Shown: positions 1-5,106 of the stretch, in pieces
Layout of the letters: the number at the start of each line of letters is the position of its first letter
Numbering within the stretch: position 1 is the stretch's first letter
Program-made: the position numbers and the translations under genes
Notes under the pieces: generated by a model
Told to the model about the DNA's origin: nothing
Databases searched by the model: none
What the model saw: the letters and a program-made list of their open reading frames with translations, nothing else
Assembly (NCBI GenBank): GCA_001828645.1
Contig: MHZD01000255.1
Location: 1-5,828 of the forward strand
Reading direction: 5' to 3'
Length of the DNA stretch: 5,828 nt
From: Planctomycetes bacterium RIFOXYC2_FULL_41_27
GTDB lineage: Bacteria; Planctomycetota; Brocadiia; Brocadiales; Brocadiaceae

Positions 1-522
1 TTGTGTTAAGTTTCCTCTTCCGGAGAAAGGGATGCGTATCTTTATAAAATAGATAAATGCCAGAAGGAAGAAAATTGAAACAAGTATATCCTCCCGGTAG
101 CAAACGGCATTGACGGTTTCTGTAAGAAGGGGATGGGACAAGAACAGTAGAGTGGCCAATATAGAGAGTGACGAGTTTCGGGAGATGCTTTTTATGAACA
201 GGTAGAATAAGAATACATTGATGGTGTGTAATATGACATTGGTGAGATGATAGCCAAGTGGATTCTGCCGCCATATGGCATAATCGAAAAAATACGTCAA
301 AGTGACGACCGGTCGATAGCTGAGTTCTCCTGAAAGGGGCAAATAATCTTTCGTGAACAGCTTTGGCAGATTTCCCAGAGATTTGATGAAATAATTTTCA
401 GTAATGACGTAGGCATCGTCATAAACAAAGGTGTTAGGAAGTGTATTAAGATACAAAAGAATGGAAATAAGGATAATAATGAGGGGCAGGATTTTCTCCA
501 ACCTGGGCTGTCTTTTGGTCAC
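1..522 (-). CDS. GT-C-fold glycosyltransferase, TMTC/TPR type, N-terminal part (runs off left edge)
   Basis: The reverse strand is open from a GTG at 522 to the window edge, giving 174 residues with no stop. An in-frame TAG lies seven codons upstream and there is no ATG in the early frame, so GTG at 522 is the likely start; the ribosome-binding site is poor (AGAGAAAAA). What is visible: a hydrophobic segment (about residues 11-28), an acidic pair D35-D36 in the first outer loop, YRP at 69-71, YHLTN at 91-95 with H99, HP at 130-131 followed by E135, R143/D145, and further hydrophobic stretches near 96-113, 119-134 and 146-162. This order is typical of the integral-membrane GT-C/TMTC family (dolichyl- or polyprenyl-phosphate-sugar protein transferases), whose bacterial members usually carry C-terminal TPRs. 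By analogy it would move a sugar from a lipid carrier to a protein outside the membrane; the substrate cannot be inferred. The C-terminal half is missing only because the window ends. Confidence 0.8.
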   Translation of the reverse strand, partial: MTKRQPRLEKILPLIIILISILLYLNTLPNTFVYDDAYVITENYFIKSLGNLPKLFTKDYLPLSGELSYRPVVTLTYFFDYAIWRQNPLGYHLTNVILHTINVFLFYLFIKSISRNSSLSILATLLFLSHPLLTETVNAVCYREDILVSIFFLLAFIYFIKIRIPFSGRGNLTQ

Positions 523-584
523 GCTTTTTCTCTGTAAGGACTAATGAATCAATTGATAAATGCTGGATAGGTTCTAAGGAGCAG

Positions 585-682
585 CGAAACCACAGATTTC
601 ACAGATTACACAGATTTTACAATATGTGATTTTATAGATATCTTTTATCTGTGTAATCTGTGAAATCCGGGTAATCTGTGGT
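585..682. repeat. Large imperfect inverted repeat built from 9-bp CACAGATTW units
   Basis: The left arm holds three head-to-tail 9-mers: CACAGATTT (591-599), CACAGATTA (600-608) and CACAGATTT (609-617). The right arm holds four units in reverse orientation (645-653, 654-662, 663-671, 672-680), of which 663-671 is the diverged one (AAATCCGGG). Outer flanks AACC and GGTT also pair. The two arms are the same sequence except for one extra 9-bp unit in the right arm. The loop (about 618-644) is AT-rich. The element sits between the end of the phosphoesterase gene and the start of the glycosyltransferase gene, so in RNA it would form a long imperfect hairpin. It looks like a dispersed intergenic repeat; neither arm is followed by a clear T-tract, so I do not call it a terminator. 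Confidence 0.8.
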
Positions 683-710
683 TCAATAGTTTTTGTCTTA
701 CGTTTTACAG

Positions 711-1076
711 CTAGGATTTTTTCAGTTTGAAAATGAGCCAGTTCTTATCGTTCGTATGGATTAGTGCATAGCGTCCTTTTAATTTTTTACCTGTAAGATG
801 AAATACAATCTTGTCCTTTTCCCTTGATTCTAGCTCATATTCTCCCTTATCCCATACCTCAACGACACCAGCCCCGTAGTGTCCCTCAGGTATTACCCCC
901 TCGAAATCAATGTAATCAAGCGGGTGATCTTCTACGGATACAGCAAGCCTTTTGATTCCAGGCTCTTCTGGCAGACCTTTTGGGACAGCCCAACTCTTAA
1001 GCACCCCATCCATCTCCAACCGGAAATCAAAATGAAGATGTGTTGCCTTATGCTTTTGGATAACGAAACGAGACAT
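711..1076 (-). CDS. Standalone 3'-phosphoesterase (LigD N-terminal PE-domain protein)
   Basis: This 121-residue protein is almost entirely the PE domain found at the N-terminus of bacterial NHEJ ligase LigD (Pfam LigD_N). The domain is a Mn-dependent phosphoesterase that trims 3' ends, removing a terminal 3'-ribonucleoside and then the 3'-phosphate. The residues known to matter in Pseudomonas LigD all appear at a constant offset of 33: H9, H15, D17, R19, K33, R43, H51 and Y55 (family H42, H48, D50, R52, K66, R76, H84, Y88). Recognisable blocks are HFDFRLEMDGVLKSWAVPKG (15-34), VEDHPLDY (48-55) and EGHYGAGVVEVWDKGEYE. It ends in a short basic tail (KLKKS). No ligase or polymerase domain is fused and no Ku or ligase gene lies nearby; standalone PE enzymes are known from archaea and bacteria. 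The ATG at 1076 is the only reasonable start, because an in-frame TGA lies just upstream; the Shine-Dalgarno sequence is weak. Active enzyme very likely; in vivo substrate unknown. Confidence 0.93.
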   Translation of the reverse strand: MSRFVIQKHKATHLHFDFRLEMDGVLKSWAVPKGLPEEPGIKRLAVSVEDHPLDYIDFEGVIPEGHYGAGVVEVWDKGEYELESREKDKIVFHLTGKKLKGRYALIHTNDKNWLIFKLKKS

Positions 1077-1104
1077 TATTATCTGGTATTTCTTTAATCA
1101 TTTC

Positions 1105-1133
1105 ATTATAAGCTGTTTTATGAGGTTATTCAG
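1105..1133 (-). promoter_or_regulatory. Candidate sigma-70 promoter for the phosphoesterase gene
   Basis: Reading leftward, a perfect TATAAT (1110-1105) lies about 30 bp before the ATG, with CTGAAT (1133-1128) 17 bp upstream as a poor -35 match. The predicted transcript would start near 1098 and have a leader of about 20 bases. The -10 box and spacing fit, but the -35 box does not, and the area is AT-rich, so a chance match is possible. Confidence 0.35.
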
Positions 1134-1143
1134 CGATTTGGCT

Positions 1144-1197
1144 CTGTATTAATGCATTGATTATCATACAAATTGAGCGGTTTAGAATCAATACAGA
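1144..1197. repeat. Interrupted inverted repeat upstream of the phosphoesterase gene
   Basis: The right arm AATCAATACAG (1187-1197, preceded by a further A) is the reverse complement of CTGTATTGATT. The left arm (1144-1162) is the same sequence split after CTGTATT by the 8-bp palindrome AATGCATT. The spacer is about 24 bp. It lies upstream of the possible promoter of the phosphoesterase gene. Function unknown; it could be a repeat remnant or a binding site. Confidence 0.45.
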
Positions 1198-1366
1198 TTG
1201 AAACAAATTTATGCTGGGTGAAGCAAAGCGCACCTATAGTCAATTACAAAAGAAAGTTGTCATTCCTGGCCGCCTTGCCTGCATGGCAGTTGTTGAACAT
1301 GACAATGGTCTTTCTGGCGGAATCGGCTATATTCTTTATGTCCGACACAAAAATGACAAGAATAAT

Positions 1367-1505
1367 CACAGAGACACAGAGGCACGGAGAATATTGAATA
1401 AACGGTTTATAGACTGCTGTATCAAACACACCCCTGAATCCTCTCTTGATAGAGGGGACTTAAAATTCAAGATTCTTTACTTGCTTTGTGACCTCAGTGT
1501 CTGTG
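1367..1505. repeat. Composite inverted repeat with 8-bp CACAGAGA-type arms and internal hairpin
   Basis: The left arm is three 8-mers: CACAGAGA (1367-1374), CACAGAGG (1375-1382) and CACGGAGA (1383-1390). On the opposite strand, 1505 back to about 1484 reads CACAGACACTGAGGTCACAA and on, a diverged copy with small gaps. Between the arms lies a separate stem-loop at 1439-1458. Similar CACAGAGACACAGAGG elements are, to my knowledge, widely dispersed in intergenic DNA of unrelated bacteria. The right arm ends within about 5 bp of the transketolase TGA, so it forms the 3' untranslated region of that mRNA. Confidence 0.7.
1439..1458 (+). repeat. Stem-loop inside the composite repeat
   Basis: TCCTCTCT (1439-1446) pairs with AGAGGGGA (1451-1458) around the loop TGAT. 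There are eight pairs, one a U-G wobble that is a mismatch in the other strand's RNA. The surrounding sequence (CCCCTGAATCC before, GACTTAAA after) resembles a common dispersed hairpin element. No T-run follows on either strand, so it is a poor intrinsic terminator. Confidence 0.6.
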
Positions 1506-1509
1506 GTAT

Positions 1510-3522
1510 TCATAGTCCCCATTTTTTGTTGATCTCACGTAAAATATTTTGTACAGTGAAGCCATAATGCTCGGCTATCACATTTGATGGCGCAGAGGCG
1601 CCATACCGGTCAACACCAATAATAAGGCCGTCCAATCCAACAAATTCATACCAATCATTTTTGGCTGCTGCCTCAATGGCCACTCGTTTCTTACATGCTG
1701 GTGGAAGTATGCTCTTCCTGTACTCATCAGAATTTGACCTGAATAACTCAAAACTCGGCATGCTAATGAGTTTCGCTTTGGCCCCTTTACTCTGTAATTG
1801 CAGCGTGGCTTCAAGGGCAATGGCAACCTCAGAACCCGACGCCAGGAGTATGATATCGGGATTACCCTCTGAATCTTTTAATACATAAGCGCCGTATTTC
1901 AAATGGCTTTGTGATGGATACATCGAACGGTTAATTACCGGGATATCCTGTCGTGATAGGATCAATGCCGTTGGGCCGTCTGTATGATTCAGCGCCGCTA
2001 CCCATGCAGCCGCCGTTTCGGTGGCATCCGACGGCCGTATCACGAGCAGATTTGGAATCAATCGCAAGGACGTTAAATGTTCGACCGGCTGGTGGGTAGG
2101 CCCGTCCTCTCCCAACAAAATACTATCGTGGGTAAATACATAGATTACCTGTATTCTCATCATGGCGGCAAGCCGGATGGAAGGTCGCATGTAATCTGAA
2201 AAGGTGAGAAAAGTCGAGCCAAAGGGAATGATCCCTCCATAAAGCGCCATACCATTTAATATGCCTCCCATGGCATGCTCCCTGACACCAAAGTGGATAT
2301 TCCTGCCTTCAAATTTATTTTTATCAATTGAAGAGGAGTTTTTGATGTAGGTCTTTGTCGATGGACAAAGGTCGGCAGAACCACCCATAAAACCGGGTAT
2401 CCGTTGTGCAATCACCTGCATCATCTCCCCCGAAGCTATGCGGGTGGCTACCGGGTCTTTCTTGATAGTTTTCAGTAATTCAGATTCCAGATTTTCCGGG
2501 ATTTCCTTTTTAAAGTAGGTATCCCACAATCGAGACATATTTGCGTCTTTTCTGATATATTTCTTAAACTGTGTCTGCCAGTTCTCGTATTCCTCTTTTA
2601 GTTCGGTTACACGACTCTGGCAAAGCTGCTTTACTTCTTCCGGAATGTAAAAAGGCTTGTCTTTAGGCCAACGGAGGCTTTCTTTTGTTAATTCGAGTTC
2701 TTTAGCTCCCAGCGGTTCGCCGTGAATGGAGGCTGTATCCTGTCTATTCGGACTGCCCTTACCAATGTGGGTTCTGGCGATAATCAGCGAAGGTCTCTCT
2801 TTTTCTCCTCGTGCTGTCTCGATAGCTTCAGCGATTTCAGTATGGTTATGTCCGTCTATCTTGAAAACACGCCAGTTATAGGCCTCGAATCGTTTTGCCA
2901 CATCTTCTGTAAAAGCAAGAGACGTGCTTCCCTCGATCGTAATTTGGTTACAATCGTAGATATAAATTATATTGGCAAGACCAAGGTGTCCGGCAAACGA
3001 TGCGGCTTCGGAGGTTATCCCTTCCATCAGATCGCCGTCACTCACTACACCGTAAATATAATGGTCGATAATCTTCATGCCGCCCTTATTAAACCGATCT
3101 GCCAAGATTCTTTCTGCCAGCGCCATACCGACCCCATTGGCAAATCCCTGACCTAAAGGTCCTGTGGTAGATTCCACTCCAGGGGTATGCCCGTATTCAG
3201 GGTGGCCAGGGGTTTTACTTCCAAATTGCCGGAATTGTTTTATGTCATCTAAAGATAAATCATAGCCAAAGAGATTTAAAAGGGCATACAGAAGCATGGA
3301 ACCATGCCCAGCAGACAGGATGAATCGGTCACGATTAGGCCATTGTGGGTCGTGGGGATTAAATCGAAGGAATTGCATCCAGAGCACAAATGCAACGTCG
3401 GCAAATCCCATAGGAAGGCCGGGATGACCTGACTGCGCTTTCTCTACGGCATCAGCGGAAAGCATTCTTAAGGTATTTACGGCAAGTTCGACTTTGTGTT
3501 TGTCTATTTTATGTATCAACAT
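1510..3522 (-). CDS. tkt: Transketolase
   Basis: At 670 residues this is a full-length transketolase, the cytoplasmic thiamine-diphosphate and Mg-dependent enzyme that moves two-carbon ketol units between sugar phosphates in the pentose phosphate and Calvin cycles. The N-terminal cofactor domain (about 1-335) shows SGHPGLPMG with H33, [12 protein letters not shown] with H73, H107, [14 protein letters not shown] (121-134), and the diphosphate/Mg motif SDGDLMEG (161-168) ending at DCN (190-192). The central pyrimidine domain (about 355-530) has MGGSADL (379-385) and [10 protein letters not shown] with the cofactor-activating E415. H267 and H477 (GPTHQPVEH) are further active-site histidines. 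The C-terminal domain (about 540-665) includes [11 protein letters not shown] and [10 protein letters not shown]. The first G of the usual GDG motif is S, a variant common in the family. The start is ATG at 3522; no clear Shine-Dalgarno precedes it, consistent with translation from a proC-tkt transcript or a leaderless-like start. It lies 99 bp downstream of proC on the same strand. Confidence 0.97.
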   Translation of the reverse strand: MLIHKIDKHKVELAVNTLRMLSADAVEKAQSGHPGLPMGFADVAFVLWMQFLRFNPHDPQWPNRDRFILSAGHGSMLLYALLNLFGYDLSLDDIKQFRQFGSKTPGHPEYGHTPGVESTTGPLGQGFANGVGMALAERILADRFNKGGMKIIDHYIYGVVSDGDLMEGITSEAASFAGHLGLANIIYIYDCNQITIEGSTSLAFTEDVAKRFEAYNWRVFKIDGHNHTEIAEAIETARGEKERPSLIIARTHIGKGSPNRQDTASIHGEPLGAKELELTKESLRWPKDKPFYIPEEVKQLCQSRVTELKEEYENWQTQFKKYIRKDANMSRLWDTYFKKEIPENLESELLKTIKKDPVATRIASGEMMQVIAQRIPGFMGGSADLCPSTKTYIKNSSSIDKNKFEGRNIHFGVREHAMGGILNGMALYGGIIPFGSTFLTFSDYMRPSIRLAAMMRIQVIYVFTHDSILLGEDGPTHQPVEHLTSLRLIPNLLVIRPSDATETAAAWVAALNHTDGPTALILSRQDIPVINRSMYPSQSHLKYGAYVLKDSEGNPDIILLASGSEVAIALEATLQLQSKGAKAKLISMPSFELFRSNSDEYRKSILPPACKKRVAIEAAAKNDWYEFVGLDGLIIGVDRYGASAPSNVIAEHYGFTVQNILREINKKWGL

Positions 3523-3534
3523 CTTAATTTAATC

Positions 3535-3613
3535 CGGACACAGATTCCCTCAGATAAACACAGATAAAAATTACATTTCTTTAATCCAGATAATCAGTGT
3601 TTATCTGCGTCCG
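3535..3613. repeat. Imperfect inverted repeat of 10-bp CACAGATAAA-type units in the proC-tkt gap
   Basis: The left arm is CGGA followed by three 10-mers: CACAGATTCC (3539-3548), CTCAGATAAA (3549-3558) and CACAGATAAA (3559-3568). The right arm, read on the other strand from 3613, is CGGA followed by CGCAGATAAA, CACTGATTAT and CTGGATTAAA. Each arm is 34 bp and the loop is 11 bp. Pairing between facing units is only partial (about half to two thirds), strongest at the CGGA ends. It lies wholly between the proC stop and the transketolase start and would fold in a read-through transcript. Confidence 0.7.
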
Positions 3614-3621
3614 AAAATATC

Positions 3622-4437
3622 TTATAACAACTCGCCCAGTTTCTTTGATTTCAGTGTGGCGGCCTCTACGGCGTTTATAACGGCGGATTTGAACCCAAAA
3701 TCTTCTAATTTGCTTAATCCTTCAATGGTAGTTCCTCCCGGTGATGTCACGGCATCCTTTAACTGTGCCGGGTGCTGCCCTGTTTCCAGTACCATCTTAG
3801 CAGCCCCCATCACGGTCTGTGCTGCAAGGGCCGTAGCCACGTCTCTGGGTAAACCCATCTTGACTCCCCCATCAGACAACGCCTCGATAAACAAATAGAC
3901 GTATGCAGGACCGCTTCCGCTCAGACCTGTTACGGCATCAAGATACTTTTCATCCAGCCGGAATACCTTTCCAACGGCATTAAATAAATTATGAACCAAC
4001 TGCCCATCGGCGTCATTTGCAGCCTTGCCCAGGGCAAATGCCGTTGCTGAAACGCCTATGAGACATGGTGTGTTGGGCATCACGCGGATGATTCGGACAC
4101 CTGCCTGTAGCCTGGATTCAATAAATCGTATTGGTATACCTGCTGCAATGGACACCACCAAGTGGCGGCTGGTAATTTCATTCTTCAACGAGGTGAGTGC
4201 CTCGCTCATTATTTGCGGCTTCACAGCCAGTATAATGACATCCGCAAAGGAAATTACATCCCTGTTGTTCTGAGTGGTCTTTACACCGATCTCTTTAGTC
4301 AACATTTTGCATCGTTCTACAACTACATCACTAACCATGATATTGCCGGCTTCACTCAGTTTTGCATTAATGATGCCCTTGCAGAGTGCCTCTCCCATCT
4401 TCCCTCCTCCGATGAATCCAATCTTTTCTTTTAGCAT
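3622..4437 (-). CDS. proC: Pyrroline-5-carboxylate reductase
   Basis: The 271-residue product matches the usual length of ProC, the cytoplasmic enzyme that reduces 1-pyrroline-5-carboxylate to L-proline with NAD(P)H as the last step of proline synthesis. The N-terminal Rossmann fold opens with IGFIGGGKMGEA (6-17), the dinucleotide-binding glycine motif, followed by ADVIILAVKP (65-74) and VVSIAAGIP (94-102). VMPNTP (119-124) is the conserved substrate-side motif. The C-terminal helical dimerisation domain holds LSGSGPAYVYLFIEAL (172-187) and the family signature across LKDAVTSPGGTTIEGLSKLE (226-245). The start is ATG at 4437, with an AAAAAGGA ribosome-binding site (4455-4448) ten bases upstream. 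A strong promoter lies about 100 bp upstream, and transketolase follows after 99 bp, so the two may share a transcript although their pathways differ. All key motifs are intact. Confidence 0.97.
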   Translation of the reverse strand: MLKEKIGFIGGGKMGEALCKGIINAKLSEAGNIMVSDVVVERCKMLTKEIGVKTTQNNRDVISFADVIILAVKPQIMSEALTSLKNEITSRHLVVSIAAGIPIRFIESRLQAGVRIIRVMPNTPCLIGVSATAFALGKAANDADGQLVHNLFNAVGKVFRLDEKYLDAVTGLSGSGPAYVYLFIEALSDGGVKMGLPRDVATALAAQTVMGAAKMVLETGQHPAQLKDAVTSPGGTTIEGLSKLEDFGFKSAVINAVEAATLKSKKLGELL

Positions 4438-4470
4438 ACGATACCATTCCTTTTTAAATAATTATTAGGG

Positions 4471-4504
4471 GATGTAAGGGTTAAAAATCTTCAACCCCTA
4501 CATT
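4471..4504 (-). promoter_or_regulatory. Leader hairpin in the predicted proC 5' untranslated region
   Basis: ATGTAAGGGTT (4472-4482) faces AACCCCTACAT (4493-4503) across a 10-base loop. In plus-strand RNA one pair is A-C; in the leftward proC leader the same position is U-G, so all 11 pairs can form, with a further wobble at the base. It lies between the predicted transcription start (about 4532) and the proC ribosome-binding site. No T-run follows. It may be a leader element, a transcript-stabilising hairpin or a small dispersed repeat. Confidence 0.5.
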
Positions 4505-4538
4505 AAATTAGTGTTAAACAAGCTTCGGATTTTCGTGG

Positions 4539-4566
4539 ATTATATCCTTATTTTTACATACGTCAA
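4539..4566 (-). promoter_or_regulatory. Strong sigma-70 promoter reading leftward into proC
   Basis: On the reverse strand TTGACG (4566-4561), a 16-bp spacer and TATAAT (4544-4539) match the sigma-70 consensus at 11 of 12 positions. Transcription would start near 4532, giving a proC leader of roughly 95 bases. It stands back to back with the rightward promoter, with 46 bp between the two -35 boxes. Confidence 0.7.
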
Positions 4567-4599
4567 GGACGGAATATTGCGAATGGAAACAGTTGTATC

Positions 4600-4626
4600 A
4601 GTAAAAGTTGCTTTGACACTTTTACT
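4600..4626. promoter_or_regulatory. Operator-like perfect 9-bp inverted repeat over the rightward -35 box
   Basis: AGTAAAAGT (4600-4608) and ACTTTTACT (4618-4626) are exact reverse complements separated by 9 bp. The right half-site overlaps the last base of the -35 box and extends into the spacer of the rightward promoter. It lies upstream of the predicted transcript start, so it would act as DNA, most simply as the site of a dimeric repressor. The regulator is not encoded in the window as far as I can tell. Confidence 0.6.
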
Positions 4627-4641
4627 ATATTCACATATAAT
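4613..4641 (+). promoter_or_regulatory. Consensus sigma-70 promoter for the 89-residue gene
   Basis: TTGACA (4613-4618), a spacer of exactly 17 bp and TATAAT (4636-4641) match the consensus at all 12 positions. Transcription would start near 4648, leaving a leader of about 127 bases before the ATG at 4775. Confidence 0.75.
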
Positions 4642-4647
4642 TTCTAA

Positions 4648-4774
4648 AGTAATTACTGTGTGAGATATCAAATCGACTGTCTTTAGGCACTTTCTTATTT
4701 GTGCAACCGAAGCGGTTACTCTATTACCAGTATGGACTTTCAAAACATCAAATAAGACACAAGGGAGAGAATAA
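4648..4774 (+). promoter_or_regulatory. Long leader of the 89-residue gene, with small hairpins
   Basis: Within the predicted 127-base leader, GCAC (4687-4690) can pair with GTGC (4701-4704), and directly after it AACCG (4705-4709) pairs with CGGTT (4713-4717) around AAG. GGT at 4714-4716 could instead pair with ACC at 4726-4728, which would compete with the second hairpin. The leader ends in AAGGGAGAGA (4761-4770), a strong ribosome-binding site seven bases from the ATG. I do not recognise a known riboswitch class, so regulation by this leader is only a possibility. Confidence 0.35.
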
Positions 4775-5044
4775 ATGGATCAGAAGGAAGAAAAGGGATA
4801 CACTCCTTACCAACAAAAGGTTATCAGGCGTTTTTATGAAAACAAAGACCTTCGTCTTATCCAGAAGTTGGGAGAGTTAGTGTCAAATTTATATATAGAA
4901 ACGAACGAAAAAAAGCGGGAATCAGGGTGGAAGAGGATAAAGGAAATACTTATCGACTTAAAAGTACATCCGCACGAGGTAGAATTTCTGACCAAAGATA
5001 AAAATCTTACCGTGATTTCAAAAAAATTGGCAGAGATGTTTTAA
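4775..5044 (+). CDS. Conserved hypothetical small helical protein, 89 residues
   Basis: A well-supported gene of unknown function. It has a near-ideal ribosome-binding site (GGGAG, seven bases before ATG) and a consensus promoter upstream. The product is soluble, with no signal peptide or membrane segment, rich in Lys, Arg and Glu, and looks largely helical. After a polar N-terminus comes YTPYQQKVIRRFYENKD (9-25), then LIQKLGELVSNLYI (29-42), a lysine-rich linker with W52, a helix IKEILIDLKV (55-64), HPHEVEFLT (65-73) and a final helix to residue 89. The pattern resembles small proteins I associate with Planctomycetes and some other phyla; that is recollection, not a search result. It has no cysteine pairs or known catalytic motif, so a nucleic-acid or protein-binding role is more likely than an enzyme. 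It is the only plus-strand gene here, divergent from proC and convergent with the TPR gene. Confidence 0.85.
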   Translation: MDQKEEKGYTPYQQKVIRRFYENKDLRLIQKLGELVSNLYIETNEKKRESGWKRIKEILIDLKVHPHEVEFLTKDKNLTVISKKLAEMF

Positions 5045-5067
5045 TGTGAAGCGTTTGTTACAGCATT

Positions 5068-5090
5068 GGGTGGGGGATAAACCCTCACCC
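5068..5090. terminator. GC-rich stem-loop between convergent genes, possible terminator
   Basis: GGGTGGGGG (5068-5076) pairs with CCCTCACCC (5082-5090) around ATAAA: nine pairs, one of them a G-U in the plus-strand transcript. It lies 23 bp after the stop of the 89-residue gene and 17 bp beyond the stop of the TPR gene, exactly where a shared terminator would sit. The downstream sequence on the plus strand (GCTCCATAACTCTATATTA) is only partly T-rich and the minus side has no T-tract, so it is a weak intrinsic terminator at best. Confidence 0.45.
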
Positions 5091-5106
5091 GCTCCATAAC
5101 TCTATA

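Larger units (their letters stand above)
1077..1509. other. Gene-free stretch between phosphoesterase and transketolase genes
   Basis: No credible gene lies in this 433-bp stretch. The ATG- or TTG-started frames that cross it on either strand read straight through repeats, lack ribosome-binding sites and encode low-quality peptides. From the phosphoesterase side it holds a possible promoter, an 11-bp interrupted inverted repeat (1144-1197), an unassigned segment of about 170 bp with a small TGCC/GGCA hairpin near 1276-1290, then a composite inverted repeat (1367-1505) whose outer end lies next to the transketolase stop codon. No T-tract terminator is visible downstream of the transketolase gene. 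Confidence 0.7.
4438..4774. other. Divergent intergenic region between proC and the 89-residue gene
   Basis: This 337-bp region is regulatory rather than coding. It carries back-to-back promoters, an operator-like inverted repeat, the proC leader hairpin on the left and the long leader of the small gene on the right. A reverse-strand frame (4540-4743, TTG start, 67 codons) crosses it but has no ribosome-binding site and covers both promoters, so it is not called. Confidence 0.75.

Noticed and set aside
161..192. SDGDLMEG and DCN (transketolase residues 161-192) as a damaged thiamine diphosphate site
   Set aside because: S for the first G of GDG is a common natural variant, and the metal-binding D163 and N192 and the catalytic E415 are present. 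The coordinates given here are residue numbers of the protein encoded at 1510-3522.
591..680. Short regular repeats as a possible CRISPR array
   Set aside because: The units are 9 bp with no spacers and the two halves face each other; there are no cas genes.
879..1097. Plus-strand frame of 72 codons over the phosphoesterase gene
   Set aside because: It is antisense to a gene with a complete conserved active site.
1244..1429. Reverse-strand frame of 61 codons in the same gap
   Set aside because: It is a translation of repeat sequence, with no start signals, and its hydrophobic look comes from the repeat composition.
1211..1567. Plus-strand frame of 118 codons in the gap before transketolase
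   Set aside because: It reads through the CACAGAGA repeat and internal hairpin and into the antisense of the transketolase 3' end; no ribosome-binding site or family resemblance.
2722..3156. Plus-strand frame of 144 codons inside transketolase
   Set aside because: It is antisense to highly conserved transketolase sequence and has no family features.
4540..4743. Reverse-strand frame of 67 codons between proC and the small gene
   Set aside because: It starts with TTG, has no ribosome-binding site, resembles no family, and covers two near-consensus promoters and an inverted repeat.
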